Shown piece after piece: positions 8,628 to 16,547 of a DNA stretch of 64,000 bases. The notes beneath the pieces were generated by a model. The model made no database searches. It saw only the letters and a list, made by a program, of their open reading frames with translations, and was not told the origin of the DNA. Every line of letters begins with the position of its first letter. The first letter of the stretch is position 1. The translations under genes were made by a program, and so were the position numbers. Origin of the DNA: CAXTPV01 sp965276715 (GTDB lineage: Bacteria; Pseudomonadota; Alphaproteobacteria; Acetobacterales; Acetobacteraceae); the NCBI GenBank assembly GCA_965276715.1, contig OZ255622.1:2232001-2296000 (forward strand). Direction: 5' to 3'.

Positions 8628-9853
8628 GGTGCGACCGCGTGCCCCGCCACGCCGCGCATGCCGGCCGCGAGCCGGTCGCGGATGCCGGCGAGCTTGGCCT
8701 CGCGCTCGCGGTCGCCGGCGGCGACCTCGCGCTCGATGTCGATCACCTCGTGCATGGTGCGGATGGTCTCGTCGGCGACCTGGGCGAGCACCTCGATGTC
8801 GCGAGCGTCGCCGCCGAGGCTGCGGGCGGCGGACGTGGCGGCATCGTGCGCACCCTTGGATGCGAGCAGCGTGACCCGGCGCGCCGCCTCGTCGAGCTTG
8901 GCACTTTCGGCGGCGGCGTTGCGGATGTCGACCTGCACGACGGCTTGGGACGCGACCGCCATCAGGCGCGGAATCACCACCAGCATGCCGTTGGAGATCT
9001 TCATCAGGCGGGTTTCGGCGGCCTGCTTGTTCTGGCCGATGATCGGGATGAGCAGCGCGGAGCCGACCAGGTTCTCGCGCATCTCGGCGATCTTGCCACG
9101 GAAGTTGGCCAACGCGCCGCGGAATTCGAGCACGTCGGCGGCGTCCGCGGGATCGCCGGTCGCGACCGCGGCGAGCCGCAGCCGCTCGAGCTCCAGCTCG
9201 CCGCGATCGAGGGCGATCTGTCCGGCCGCGATCTCGATCTTGAGCCCGTGCAGGCTGCGCCGGATGGCGGCGGCCTGCGCGTCGAGCAGTTCGAGCGACA
9301 CGGCGAGATCGGCCTTGGTGCGGCGCGCCTTGGCCTGTTCGGCGTCCATCAGCGCGAGGAAGGTCTTGCGGCTTTCGGTGAAGCCCTTGAACGCGGAGTG
9401 CGCGTCGGCGGCGGCCCCCATAAGGCGGCCGAACACGCCCTTGCGCGCCGGCGGCTGGCTGCCGGAGGCCTCGGCCTGCAGATCCTCGATGCGCAGGATC
9501 TTGACCCCGTCGATGACCGAAGCGGCGATGCGTCCGACCTCACCCGCATCGCCGAGCCGCACGCCGCTCAGCAACTGCCGCGACGCACTCGCGATCTCGG
9601 CGAGCACGCCGTCGCCGTGGGCAAGCAATGTGGCGGTCGCGCGGAAATCGATCTGCGACGCGGACTGCGTGGCGGCGGCGAGATCGTCAGGGTTGAGGTT
9701 GGCCACCTCCACCAGCCGGGCCGGCGCGGGCTCGGCGACCAACCGCGGATCGGCGACGGCGAGCGGCTGCGCCACCTGCAGCACCACCGGCGCGGGCGCC
9801 GGATCATCGAACGCGGACAGGTCGAGCGGCGCGTCCGGATCGGTCGCTGGCAT
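8624..9853 (-). CDS. TelA/YaaN-like toxic anion resistance family protein
   Basis: 409 aa. The core from about residue 150 on has the long helical arrangement of the TelA (KlaA/YaaN) family: KTFLALMDAEQAKARRTKAD, QAAAIRRSLHGLK, LIPIIGQNKQAAETRLMKI and VVQVDIRNAAAESAKLDEAA. The N-terminal ~110 residues are Pro/Ala-rich and low in complexity. Family knowledge: members are linked to tellurite and other stress resistance, but the biochemistry is unsettled. It is the first gene of a four-gene operon. The start at ATG 9853 is preceded by GGAAGGAGAAGG. Confidence 0.82.
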   Translation of the reverse strand: MPATDPDAPLDLSAFDDPAPAPVVLQVAQPLAVADPRLVAEPAPARLVEVANLNPDDLAAATQSASQIDFRATATLLAHGDGVLAEIASASRQLLSGVRLGDAGEVGRIAASVIDGVKILRIEDLQAEASGSQPPARKGVFGRLMGAAADAHSAFKGFTESRKTFLALMDAEQAKARRTKADLAVSLELLDAQAAAIRRSLHGLKIEIAAGQIALDRGELELERLRLAAVATGDPADAADVLEFRGALANFRGKIAEMRENLVGSALLIPIIGQNKQAAETRLMKISNGMLVVIPRLMAVASQAVVQVDIRNAAAESAKLDEAARRVTLLASKGAHDAATSAARSLGGDARDIEVLAQVADETIRTMHEVIDIEREVAAGDREREAKLAGIRDRLAAGMRGVAGHAVAP

Positions 9854-9931
9854 CCCCTTCTCCTTCCGGCCGACTGGGCGGATCATCGCGGCCAAGCGGG
9901 TCGCGAGCAAGAGAAGATGGGGGTTTCCATC

Positions 9932-10426
9932 ATGACCGAACGGCTGACATTCTTCTGGAGCCACCGCAAGGACGCGCCGCATTGCGAGTGCAGCCAGTTC
10001 TATCCGAGCCCCATGATCATCGATGGCGCGGCTTTCGGCTGCGGCGAGCAGTGGATGCATTGGCGCAAGGCCCTGCTGTTCCGGGACGAGACGACCGCGC
10101 AGGCCATCCTCGCGGAGCCCGATCCGGCCCGGCAAAAGGCCCTCGGGCGGCAGGTCGCCGGTTTCCTGCCCGACTTCTGGCGGTCCGTCGCGCGCGGCAT
10201 AGTGTTTCGCGGAACGATCGCCAAGTTCTCGCGGAATCCGGATCTCCTGGCTCGTCTGCGGGAAACCAGCGGAACCACCCTGGTCGAAGCGTCTCCGACT
10301 GACGCGATCTGGGGGATCGGAGTGGCGCGCGACGATCCACGTGCCCTGCGGCGCGACGCCTGGCGAGGCACCAACTGGTTGGGCGCGGCACTGACGGAGG
10401 TTCGATGGGCGTTGTGCGGCGCCTGA
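9932..10426 (+). CDS. NADAR (YbiA-like) domain protein
   Basis: 164 aa, a single-domain NADAR protein: FFWSHRKDAPHCECSQFYPS at the start, EQWMHWRKALLF, ALGRQVAGF, IAKFSRNPDL, LVEASPTDAIWGIG and GTNWLGAALTEVR at the end, the family's conserved blocks in order. Established knowledge: NADAR proteins remove ADP-ribose from guanine bases, and some are antitoxins of DarT-type ADP-ribosyltransferases. It is followed after 39 bp by an ART-like toxin candidate on the same strand, so a paired function is plausible (inference). Start: ATG 9932 with GGGGG 5-10 nt upstream; an in-frame ATG at 9917 would add five residues. Confidence 0.87.
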   Translation: MTERLTFFWSHRKDAPHCECSQFYPSPMIIDGAAFGCGEQWMHWRKALLFRDETTAQAILAEPDPARQKALGRQVAGFLPDFWRSVARGIVFRGTIAKFSRNPDLLARLRETSGTTLVEASPTDAIWGIGVARDDPRALRRDAWRGTNWLGAALTEVRWALCGA

Positions 10427-10465
10427 CATCGTGACAGAGAGCCCACAAGGCGCGGAGACGTCACG

Positions 10466-11348
10466 ATGTCCGATCGACCCCCCGACACATCCTCCACGGC
10501 ACTCCCCGATCCGTCCGGCGGGGACCCCGGACCGGGTCCCGCGAAGGCATTCGTCTTCATCCTGGCCGACGAGTGGGATCCGTTTCGCGGAAAGCTGGTC
10601 CGCAAGGTGATCTTCCCGACCAGGCTCCAACACTCTCGCGAGATCCTGGAGCCGCTGCTCAATCCGGAAAAATTCGGTTTTTGGCCGCGCAACATGGGCA
10701 GCAACACCTCTCTCGGACGACACGTGCTGGGCATGACCGACAGCCGCTTCATATCGACCAGCCGGCTGCCGTTCGGCTCGCCCCGCTGCACCGGGCAGCG
10801 TTATTGGATCGACGAGGCGAAGCTGAAGGCATCCGGCGCGCGGATCTTCGATGCGAAGGACATCGTCGCCGACCTCGACCGGATCGCGTCGCAGGCGAGG
10901 AGCCAGAGGAACCCAGCCTTTCTCAAACCGCGAGGCGATCGTCGAGGGGCCGATACCGGGTGCAGTCGTCAAGGGTCCGGGCGCCATGGCCGCGACGCGA
11001 GGGCTGCAGTTCCTGCAGGACGTCGGCATCGTGCTCACCATTTACGACCTCGACCAGGCCGAGGTGCGATCGGTGCAGGCGCACTCGATGCGCCCCTTCG
11101 CGGCGGAAGCCATCTGCCAAAGCGGCGGCTGGGGCCGCGCACTGGTCGGCATGAGGCTCGGGGCGGCGGGCGGTGCGATGATCGGGATCGAGACCGGACC
11201 GGGTGCGCTGGCCACCGGCGCCATCGGCGGCTTCATCGGCGGTGTCATCGGCTTTTTCGGCGCGGGGATGGTCGCGAGCGTGATCGACAGGCCGGTGCGG
11301 CGGAGCGCGCCGACGGTGAAGTTCGAAGACTGGGACCGGCAGCGATGA
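10466..11348 (+). pseudogene. Frameshifted ART-like polymorphic-toxin candidate
   Basis: Starts at ATG 10466 behind GGAG. The first frame gives RHVLGMTDSRFISTSRLPFG and IDEAKLKASGARIFDAKDIV, then loses sense near 10918. A +1 shift near 10915-10925 restores it as NREAIVEGPIPGAVVKG and continues to TGA 11346-11348, about 293 aa in total. The STS motif followed by an E-x-x-x-x-G-x-IP segment resembles ADP-ribosyltransferase toxins (inference from motifs only). The C-terminal third is a glycine-zipper stretch (GGFIGGVIGFFGAG), as in membrane-inserting polymorphic toxins. It is followed with ATGA overlap by a small gene. The break may be a mutation, a sequencing error or programmed frameshifting. 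Confidence 0.6.
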
Positions 11349-11617
11349 GGCGCGCGGCATCCCACGGTTGTTCGGACGCAAGGCTGCTGGCGATGGTGCC
11401 GCCCTGGGAGAAGCACCCCGGCTTCGCGCCGGCCGATCCGTTCTGGCGCCAGAGCGGCGAGCACTGGCTGAACGATGTGTGGCGGCCGTTCTATGACGGG
11501 CTAACGGACCAGGAGCAGCAAAGTTATCGGGCGCGGTGGAGCATGCCGCCCGAGTGGTGGGACTTCTACCTGGATCCAGGGTTCCAGGCGTGGCTCGAGA
11601 GCATCGACGAACCCTGA
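11345..11617 (+). CDS. Small protein coupled to the toxin candidate (possible immunity protein)
   Basis: 90 aa, unrecognised. It is rich in tryptophan and acidic residues (PPWEKHPGF, DVWRPFYDGLTDQEQQSYRA, PEWWDFYLDPGFQAW) with no signal peptide or membrane segment. The start codon overlaps the stop of the preceding ART-like gene as ATGA, the layout usual for toxin-immunity pairs, hence the suggestion. An alternative is an unrelated small cytoplasmic protein. It shares its frame with the first part of the toxin gene, so in the frameshifted state a run-on fusion without stop is also possible. Confidence 0.6.
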   Translation: MRRAASHGCSDARLLAMVPPWEKHPGFAPADPFWRQSGEHWLNDVWRPFYDGLTDQEQQSYRARWSMPPEWWDFYLDPGFQAWLESIDEP

Positions 11618-11661
11618 GGCGCTGGCCTGCGGCCCCGCCCAAACCTTTTCAAAGGTGTCAC

Positions 11662-11708
11662 GTCGAAGACGGGCGTCGCAGGTCATGTCGAAGACGTGCT
11701 TCGCAGGT
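11662..11708. repeat. Direct repeat, two copies of about 22 bp
   Basis: GTCGAAGACGGGCGTCGCAGGT (11662-11683; two bases longer than one line of quoting needs, key ends GTCGAAGACG and TCGCAGGT) recurs at 11687-11708 with two mismatches, spaced 25 bp start to start. It lies between the small candidate immunity gene and the convergent xre gene. It may be two binding sites on the same helix face or simple sequence drift. Confidence 0.45.
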
Positions 11709-11746
11709 GGGCCATTGGAAACCACGACTGATCGATGCCCCGCGGG

Positions 11747-12226
11747 TCATCCCGGAACCATCCCCTTGATCAGATCCAGGACGCGGCGGCGCTGGGCCGC
11801 GTCCGTGATCCGCCAGTAGGCACCCACCAGGTCGATCGTCTCGCGCCGTGATAGCAGGTCGGGCGACAGGCCGAACGCTTCCTGGCTCTCGGCGAAGCCG
11901 AAGGCAGACGCGGCCGCCCGCGGGCCACCATCGGCATAGTCGTCGAAGAAGAAACTGACCGGCACGTCGAGGGTTCGCGCGATGTCGTAGAGCCGCGAGG
12001 CACTGACCCGGTTCGCGCCGCGCTCGTATTTCTGCACCTGCTGGAAGGTGAGGCCGAGCGAATCGCCAAGCCGCTCCTGCGACAGGCCGAGCAGCGAGCG
12101 GCGCAGTTTGATCCGTGCACCCACATGCAGATCGACCGGACTCGGACCCTCCGCCTTGTCCGACACCGGCGTCGGCGTCGGACCGACGTCGAAGCCGTCC
12201 ACGCTGTCACCGAACCCGCGCGCCAT
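11747..12226 (-). CDS. Xre-family transcriptional regulator
   Basis: 159 aa. A Cro/C1-type helix-turn-helix lies at about residues 40-95 (GARIKLRRSLLGLSQERLGD, LTFQQVQKYERGANRVSASR, LDVPVSFFF), followed by a short C-terminal tail ending LDLIKGMVPG. The HTH is of the common alphaproteobacterial type found beside lnt and metK. The start at ATG 12226 is chosen because GGGAG lies 6 nt upstream; an in-frame ATG at 12244 would add six residues. It is the last gene of the fur-olsB-lnt-xre run. Target genes are unknown. Confidence 0.82.
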   Translation of the reverse strand: MARGFGDSVDGFDVGPTPTPVSDKAEGPSPVDLHVGARIKLRRSLLGLSQERLGDSLGLTFQQVQKYERGANRVSASRLYDIARTLDVPVSFFFDDYADGGPRAAASAFGFAESQEAFGLSPDLLSRRETIDLVGAYWRITDAAQRRRVLDLIKGMVPG

Positions 12227-12309
12227 TTTGCGCTCCCGGAACACTGTCCGCCCGCCGTTCGCTGCAAGCTGGGCGTTAAATAAGCCTTAACCTATGCAAC
12301 TACAGATTG

Positions 12310-13800
12310 TCAAAGCCCGCGTCGGTCCTTCTTGTATGGAAGTGCCGCCAGAAGCGACAGCAGCGCCAGCACGACAGGGATCGCGAGGCCGTAGGCCGCG
12401 AAGAGCGTCGCCGGCAGCGCCGCGCCAAGCGGCCGCACCAGCACCCCCCGGCGGCCGAACTCGAGCCGGCCGGTCTCGTGGCCGCGCGCGTCGAACACCG
12501 CCGAGATCCCCGTGTTGGCCGCGCGCGCGATCGGCAGACCCTCCTCGACGGCGCGCATCCGCGCCGCCTGCAGGTGCTGGCGCGGCCCGGTGCTGTCGCC
12601 ATACCAGGCGTCGTTGGTGATGTTCAGCAGCCAAGCCGGGCGCTCGCGACCGACCACCTCGCCCGGAAAGATCACCTCGTAGCAGATCAGCGGCGAGAAC
12701 GGCGGCACGCCCGGCACGTGCAGCGTCGCCCGCCCGGGTCCGGCGCCAAGACCGCCGCCGGGCACCACCTGGATCGGCAGGATGCCGGGCTGGAATTCGC
12801 CGAACGGCACCAGATGCGCCTTGTCGTAGAGGCCCGCGACGGTCGCGTCCGGCAGCACCGCGATCATGCTGTTGCGGCCACGCCCGTCCGGGCCGTAGCG
12901 CGGCGCGCCGACGAAGGCGGCGCGCGCCGGCGCCATGGCTCGCGCGATCGCATCGAGTGCCGGCTGGTCGCCATCGACGAGATACGGGCTCGCCGTCTCC
13001 GGCCAGGCCACCACCGAGGGCACGGCGCCCGCCTCCGCGACACCCTGCCGCGTAAGGTCGAGGTAGCGACGAAAGATGCCGATCGCGCCGTCACCTCCGA
13101 GCTTGGACGTCTCCGGCACGTCGCCCTGCGCCAGCACGACATCGAGCCCGGGCCCGGCCGGCATCGGCCGCGAGAGGCGCCACGCCCCGAACCCGGCCCA
13201 AAGCACCAGCGCCACGAGGGCGGCCGCCATCGCCCGCCGCCCCGCCGCCGGTGCCGCCCCGGCCAGGACCGTCAGCCAGGTCAGTCCATGCACGCTGATC
13301 AGGCTCGCGGGCTGGATCATCACGTCGCCCGCGATCCCCCGCAGCTCCCAGACGCTGCCGAGCAGGTTCCACGGAAAGCCGGTGAGGATGAACTGCCGGC
13401 CCAGATCCGACAGCGTCCACAGAGCCGCCAGCGCCAGCAGCCGGCGGGGCCCGCGCGGTGCCAGGCGCGACAAGCCGACCGGCACCGCCGAGAACGCCGC
13501 GAGTCCGAGCGCCGTCACCGGTGTTGCGAACGGCACGAGCCACCAGTATTGGTCCGCGCGCACCAGGATCGCGTTGGTCAGCCAGTAGAGCCCGACGCAA
13601 TACATGCCGACCGCGAAGGCATAGCCGCGCCGCGCCGCGCCCCATGGGCCAGGCGCCGCATCGATCAGTATCAGCAGGACCGACAACCCGACCGGAACCG
13701 CCACGATCAGGTCGATCGACGGGAAACCCAGCGCCAGGCACGCACCGGCCAGCAGCGCCGCGAGGTCGGCGCGCCACCCGGCCAATCGGGACAGTCTCAA
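12310..13800 (-). CDS. lnt: Apolipoprotein N-acyltransferase
   Basis: 496 aa inner-membrane enzyme transferring the third acyl chain to the N-terminus of lipoproteins. Hydrophobic N-terminal half with membrane segments (e.g. LAALLAGACLALGFPS), then a nitrilase-type domain with the Glu-Lys-Cys triad visible as VAWPETASPYL, YDKAHLVPFGE and LICYEVIFP, and a C-terminal membrane helix (LFAAYGLAIPVVLALLSLLA). Overlaps the olsB stop; no ATG is available, so TTG 13800 (within GATTGA) is taken as start by coupling. An open frame runs further upstream but lies inside olsB. Confidence 0.9.
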   Translation of the reverse strand: MRLSRLAGWRADLAALLAGACLALGFPSIDLIVAVPVGLSVLLILIDAAPGPWGAARRGYAFAVGMYCVGLYWLTNAILVRADQYWWLVPFATPVTALGLAAFSAVPVGLSRLAPRGPRRLLALAALWTLSDLGRQFILTGFPWNLLGSVWELRGIAGDVMIQPASLISVHGLTWLTVLAGAAPAAGRRAMAAALVALVLWAGFGAWRLSRPMPAGPGLDVVLAQGDVPETSKLGGDGAIGIFRRYLDLTRQGVAEAGAVPSVVAWPETASPYLVDGDQPALDAIARAMAPARAAFVGAPRYGPDGRGRNSMIAVLPDATVAGLYDKAHLVPFGEFQPGILPIQVVPGGGLGAGPGRATLHVPGVPPFSPLICYEVIFPGEVVGRERPAWLLNITNDAWYGDSTGPRQHLQAARMRAVEEGLPIARAANTGISAVFDARGHETGRLEFGRRGVLVRPLGAALPATLFAAYGLAIPVVLALLSLLAALPYKKDRRGL

Positions 13801-14714
13801 TCGAGCGCGTCGCGGAGCGCCCGTTCGTAATGGCGATAGTATTTGTCGGTGACCAGGTCGGTCTTGACCACCACCACCACGTCGGTGGTGTTGAACTGCG
13901 CGTCGATCACCGCGCCGTCGCCGATGAAGCCGCCCAGCCGGAGATAGCCCTTCACCAGCGGCGGCAGCGACGACATCACCCGGCGGCTGTCGAGCGTCTC
14001 CGGATCGATCCGGCGCATCTCGATGTGCCGGTGCGCCAGCGCGCGCGGCCGCAGCGCCGGCGGCGCCAAGTGGTTCATGTAGAGATAGGTCAGCTCGGGC
14101 GCGATCCGGTCCGGCTCGGTGCCCGGCAGGCTCGCGCAGCCGAACATCAGGTCGATCCGGTGGTGGAAGACGTAGGCGGCGATCCCGCGCCACAGCAGCT
14201 GCATCGCGGCCCGCCCGCGATAGTGCCGGTCGACGCACGACCGGCCGAGCTCGAGCACCCGGCCCGGGAAGCTCATCAGCGGCCCGATATCATATTCGCT
14301 CGCGGTGTAGAACCGGCCCACCCGTTCGGCCGCCTCGCGCTGCACCAGCCGGTAGGTGCCGACCACACCCTCCGGTCCGGGTCCGATCGCATGGTCGATC
14401 ACCAGCAGATGGTCCGCGATCGGGTCGTAGACGTCGATGTCGCGTCGCGACATCCGCGTCGCCGCGTCGGGCACCGCGCCCATCTCCTCGTAGAACACGC
14501 GGTATCGGAGTGCCTGAGCGGCATCGAGCTCGGCGCCGCTTATCGCGATCCGCACGCCGAGCTGGCCCGCGCGAAGCTCGCCGAAACTCCGCTCGTCGCC
14601 GAGGGCCGCAATGCTGCCGCCGAAATGCGCTTGGCGCATCATCCCCGATGGCGACCCCTCGTGTCCGGATGGGCCGACGGTCGGCTTGAGGCCGGCCGGC
14701 TTGATCACCGTCAC
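13797..14714 (-). CDS. olsB: OlsB-like L-ornithine N-acyltransferase (GNAT)
   Basis: 305 aa. The GNAT-like core has AQALRYRVFYEEMGA, DHLLVID, GVVGTYRLV, VLELGRSCVDRHYRGRAAMQ and DLMFGCASLPGTEPD, the pattern of OlsB/hemolysin-like acyltransferases that make lyso-ornithine lipid from acyl-ACP and ornithine. No O-acyltransferase domain is fused, so OlsA must be elsewhere. It starts with GTG 14714 overlapping the fur stop (GTGA); a later ATG pair near residue 25 is an alternative. The position between fur and lnt is a recurring alphaproteobacterial arrangement. Confidence 0.82.
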   Translation of the reverse strand: MTVIKPAGLKPTVGPSGHEGSPSGMMRQAHFGGSIAALGDERSFGELRAGQLGVRIAISGAELDAAQALRYRVFYEEMGAVPDAATRMSRRDIDVYDPIADHLLVIDHAIGPGPEGVVGTYRLVQREAAERVGRFYTASEYDIGPLMSFPGRVLELGRSCVDRHYRGRAAMQLLWRGIAAYVFHHRIDLMFGCASLPGTEPDRIAPELTYLYMNHLAPPALRPRALAHRHIEMRRIDPETLDSRRVMSSLPPLVKGYLRLGGFIGDGAVIDAQFNTTDVVVVVKTDLVTDKYYRHYERALRDALD

Positions 14715-15190
14715 CTCGCGGCTCCGGCCGGCGACGCATCGGCATTCGCCTCCGCGGCCGGCCGCCGGGCGACATCGCGTGGCTGCTCCGCGCGGCGCCC
14801 GAACAACTCCAGCCGGTGCGAGACGAGGTCGAAGCCCAGTCGCTTGGCGATTGCTTCCATCAGGCGCTGGTGCTCCGCGTCCTCGAACTCGACCACCTTG
14901 CCGGTGTCGATATCGACCAGGTGATAGTGGCTGCCATGCTCGGACGGCTCGTAGCGGGCGCGGCCACCGCCGAAATCACGACGCTCGAGGATGCCCTTCT
15001 CCTCCAGGAGACGGACGGTCCGATAGACGGTCGCGATCGAGATATGGGGATCGAGGCTGGCCGCACGCCGATAAAGCTCCTCGACATCGGGATGGTCGGA
15101 CGCCTCGGAAAGCACCCGTCCGATCACTCGCCGCTGCCCGGTCATCTTGAGGCCTCGTTCGACGCACAGGCGTTCGATGCGAGATTCCAT
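14711..15190 (-). CDS. fur: Fur-family metalloregulator (alphaproteobacterial Fur/Mur type)
   Basis: 159 aa. The N-terminal winged helix includes LKMTGQRRVIGRVLSEA, DHPDVEELYRRA and ISIATVYRTVRLLEEKGIL. The C-terminal dimerisation half has the metal-site pattern EHGSHYHLVDIDTGKVVEF. The two CxxC zinc motifs of E. coli Fur are absent, as in alphaproteobacterial Fur/Mur proteins that often sense manganese. The metal sensed here cannot be decided from sequence. It starts at ATG 15190, divergent from tusA, and overlaps olsB downstream. Confidence 0.88.
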   Translation of the reverse strand: MESRIERLCVERGLKMTGQRRVIGRVLSEASDHPDVEELYRRAASLDPHISIATVYRTVRLLEEKGILERRDFGGGRARYEPSEHGSHYHLVDIDTGKVVEFEDAEHQRLMEAIAKRLGFDLVSHRLELFGRRAEQPRDVARRPAAEANADASPAGAAR

Positions 15191-15240
15191 CTTCTCCCCG
15201 GTTCGTTCCCCGGACGCGGCGTAGCCGATCCTGGATCGGG

Positions 15241-15270
15241 TTGTCGAGCCGCGTCGGCGGAGCGTTATAG
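15241..15270 (+). promoter_or_regulatory. Possible sigma70-like promoter of the TusA-family gene
   Basis: TTGTCG (15241-15246) and TTATAG (15265-15270) are separated by 18 bp and lie 24 bp before ATG 15294, in the fur/tusA divergent gap. It is a plausible housekeeping promoter by eye only. Confidence 0.3.
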
Positions 15271-15293
15271 GAACAACGAACCGAGGAAAACAA

Positions 15294-15530
15294 ATGCAGC
15301 CGATCACCCGAACCCTGGACATCACCGCCGACCGCTGCCCGATGACCTTCGTCCGCACCCGCCTGGCCCTCGACAGGATGGCGCCCGGCGAGATCCTCGA
15401 GGTCCTGCTCGCCGGCGATGAACCGCGTCGCAGCGTGCCGGAAACCACCATGAGTCTCGGCCACGACATCCTCTCGGCCGAGGCTCTCGACGGCGGCCTC
15501 ACCCGCCTGCTGATCCGCAAGGCAGCGTAA
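15294..15530 (+). CDS. TusA/SirA-like sulfur carrier family protein
   Basis: 78 aa. Residues 8-26 (LDITADRCPMTFVRTRLAL) contain the CPxxxxxTR signature of TusA-family sulfur carriers, with the reactive cysteine at about residue 15. Length is normal for the family. Expected role: persulfide relay for tRNA thiolation or other sulfur transfer; which pathway is not shown. GAGGA lies before ATG 15294. Its 3' end overlaps the convergent rimI gene by 32 bp. Confidence 0.85.
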   Translation: MQPITRTLDITADRCPMTFVRTRLALDRMAPGEILEVLLAGDEPRRSVPETTMSLGHDILSAEALDGGLTRLLIRKAA

Positions 15531-15927
15531 GCGCCATCACCAGCGCCGTGCCGCCGTCCCTGTAGTAGCGCCGGCGCCGGCCGATCTCGACAAAGCCCGC
15601 GCGCTGGTAGAAGGCGTGCGCCGCGTGATTGTTTTCCGCGACCTCCAGCGTCAGCCGGCGCGCGCCAAGCGCCCGGCACCGGGCGATCGCGTCGTCGAGC
15701 AGGGCGCGCCCGACCCCCAGCCGCCGCGACCGCGGCCGCACCGCGATCGTCAGCAGCTCCGCCTCGTCGGCCGCGACCCGGCTGAGCGCCATGCCGGCCC
15801 CGTCCGGTGCGAGCGTCGCGAATGCGCCCGGCATGCCGAGCAGCGACGCCATCGCGTCCGCGTCCCATCGCTCGCCACCGGCGAACGCCTCGGCATGGAT
15901 CGCGGCCAGCAGGGACGGCTCGATCAT
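15499..15927 (-). CDS. rimI: RimI-like N-acetyltransferase
   Basis: 142 aa GNAT protein: ELLTIAVRPRSRRLGVGRAL (acetyl-CoA loop RRLGVG), GARRLTLEVAENNHAAHAFY and RAGFVEIGRRRRYY are the RimI blocks. It acetylates N-termini of ribosomal or other proteins in the family. Start at ATG 15927, overlapping the tsaB stop as ATGA, the usual tsaB-rimI coupling. It runs into the convergent tusA-like gene. Confidence 0.85.
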   Translation of the reverse strand: MIEPSLLAAIHAEAFAGGERWDADAMASLLGMPGAFATLAPDGAGMALSRVAADEAELLTIAVRPRSRRLGVGRALLDDAIARCRALGARRLTLEVAENNHAAHAFYQRAGFVEIGRRRRYYRDGGTALVMALTLPCGSAGG

Positions 15928-16547
15928 GGGGCCGCCTGTGCTGTCGCGGACCCGCTCGTCCGCGGCGCATCGATGTAGAGCGGCAGGCTGTCGCGGGCGG
16001 CGAGCCGCCCAGCCAGCCGTGCCAGGCCCGCGCGCGCGATGGCGGCCGCCTCGGGCAACGGGCACGGCGCCATGCGGACCCGGCCGCCCAGGCCCGCGAG
16101 ATGCGACACGACCATGTCGGCCATGTCGCCGCCCACAGCCAGCTCGGCATCGGGTGGCACGAGATCGGCCAATCCGGCCGAGCGTGGCGGCCCGTCGCCC
16201 TCGACATGGAGGCGGCCAGACCGCGCATCGGTCACCACCCAGAGCAGCCCCGCCTCGCCGAAGGCCGCGCGTATCGCCTCGCCGACCGTCACGCCCACGA
16301 CCGGACAGCCTAAGCCGAGCGAAAGCCCGTGGGCCAACGCCAGACCCGCGCGGATGCCGGTGAAACTCCCGGGACCCACGATCGCCGCGATCACGTCCAC
16401 GCCCGCCGCGAGCCCGTCCACCAGAGCGGGCAGCCGTTCGACCAGCCCGCGCCCGCCTTGCACACGACGCTCGCCCACGACCGCTCCATCCTCGACCAGC
16501 GCCGCGAACACGTCCGCCAGCGCCGTCTCGAGGACGAGGACGCGCAT
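15924..16547 (-). CDS. tsaB: tRNA t6A biosynthesis protein TsaB
   Basis: 207 aa, the ASKHA-fold partner of TsaD in making N6-threonylcarbamoyladenosine on tRNA. N-terminal MRVLVLETALADVFAALVED, and the diagnostic IVGPGSFTGIRAGLALAHGL at about residues 60-80. It starts at ATG 16547, sharing a base with the stop of the nitroreductase gene (TGATG), and overlaps rimI. Length is normal. Confidence 0.88.
   Translation of the reverse strand: MRVLVLETALADVFAALVEDGAVVGERRVQGGRGLVERLPALVDGLAAGVDVIAAIVGPGSFTGIRAGLALAHGLSLGLGCPVVGVTVGEAIRAAFGEAGLLWVVTDARSGRLHVEGDGPPRSAGLADLVPPDAELAVGGDMADMVVSHLAGLGGRVRMAPCPLPEAAAIARAGLARLAGRLAARDSLPLYIDAPRTSGSATAQAAP

Noticed and set aside
10851..11348. Independent 165-aa gene starting at ATG 10851
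   Set aside because: Its first ~25 residues are Arg/Ser-rich shadow sequence; the real coding sense begins in the other frame at 10466 and joins by a +1 shift.
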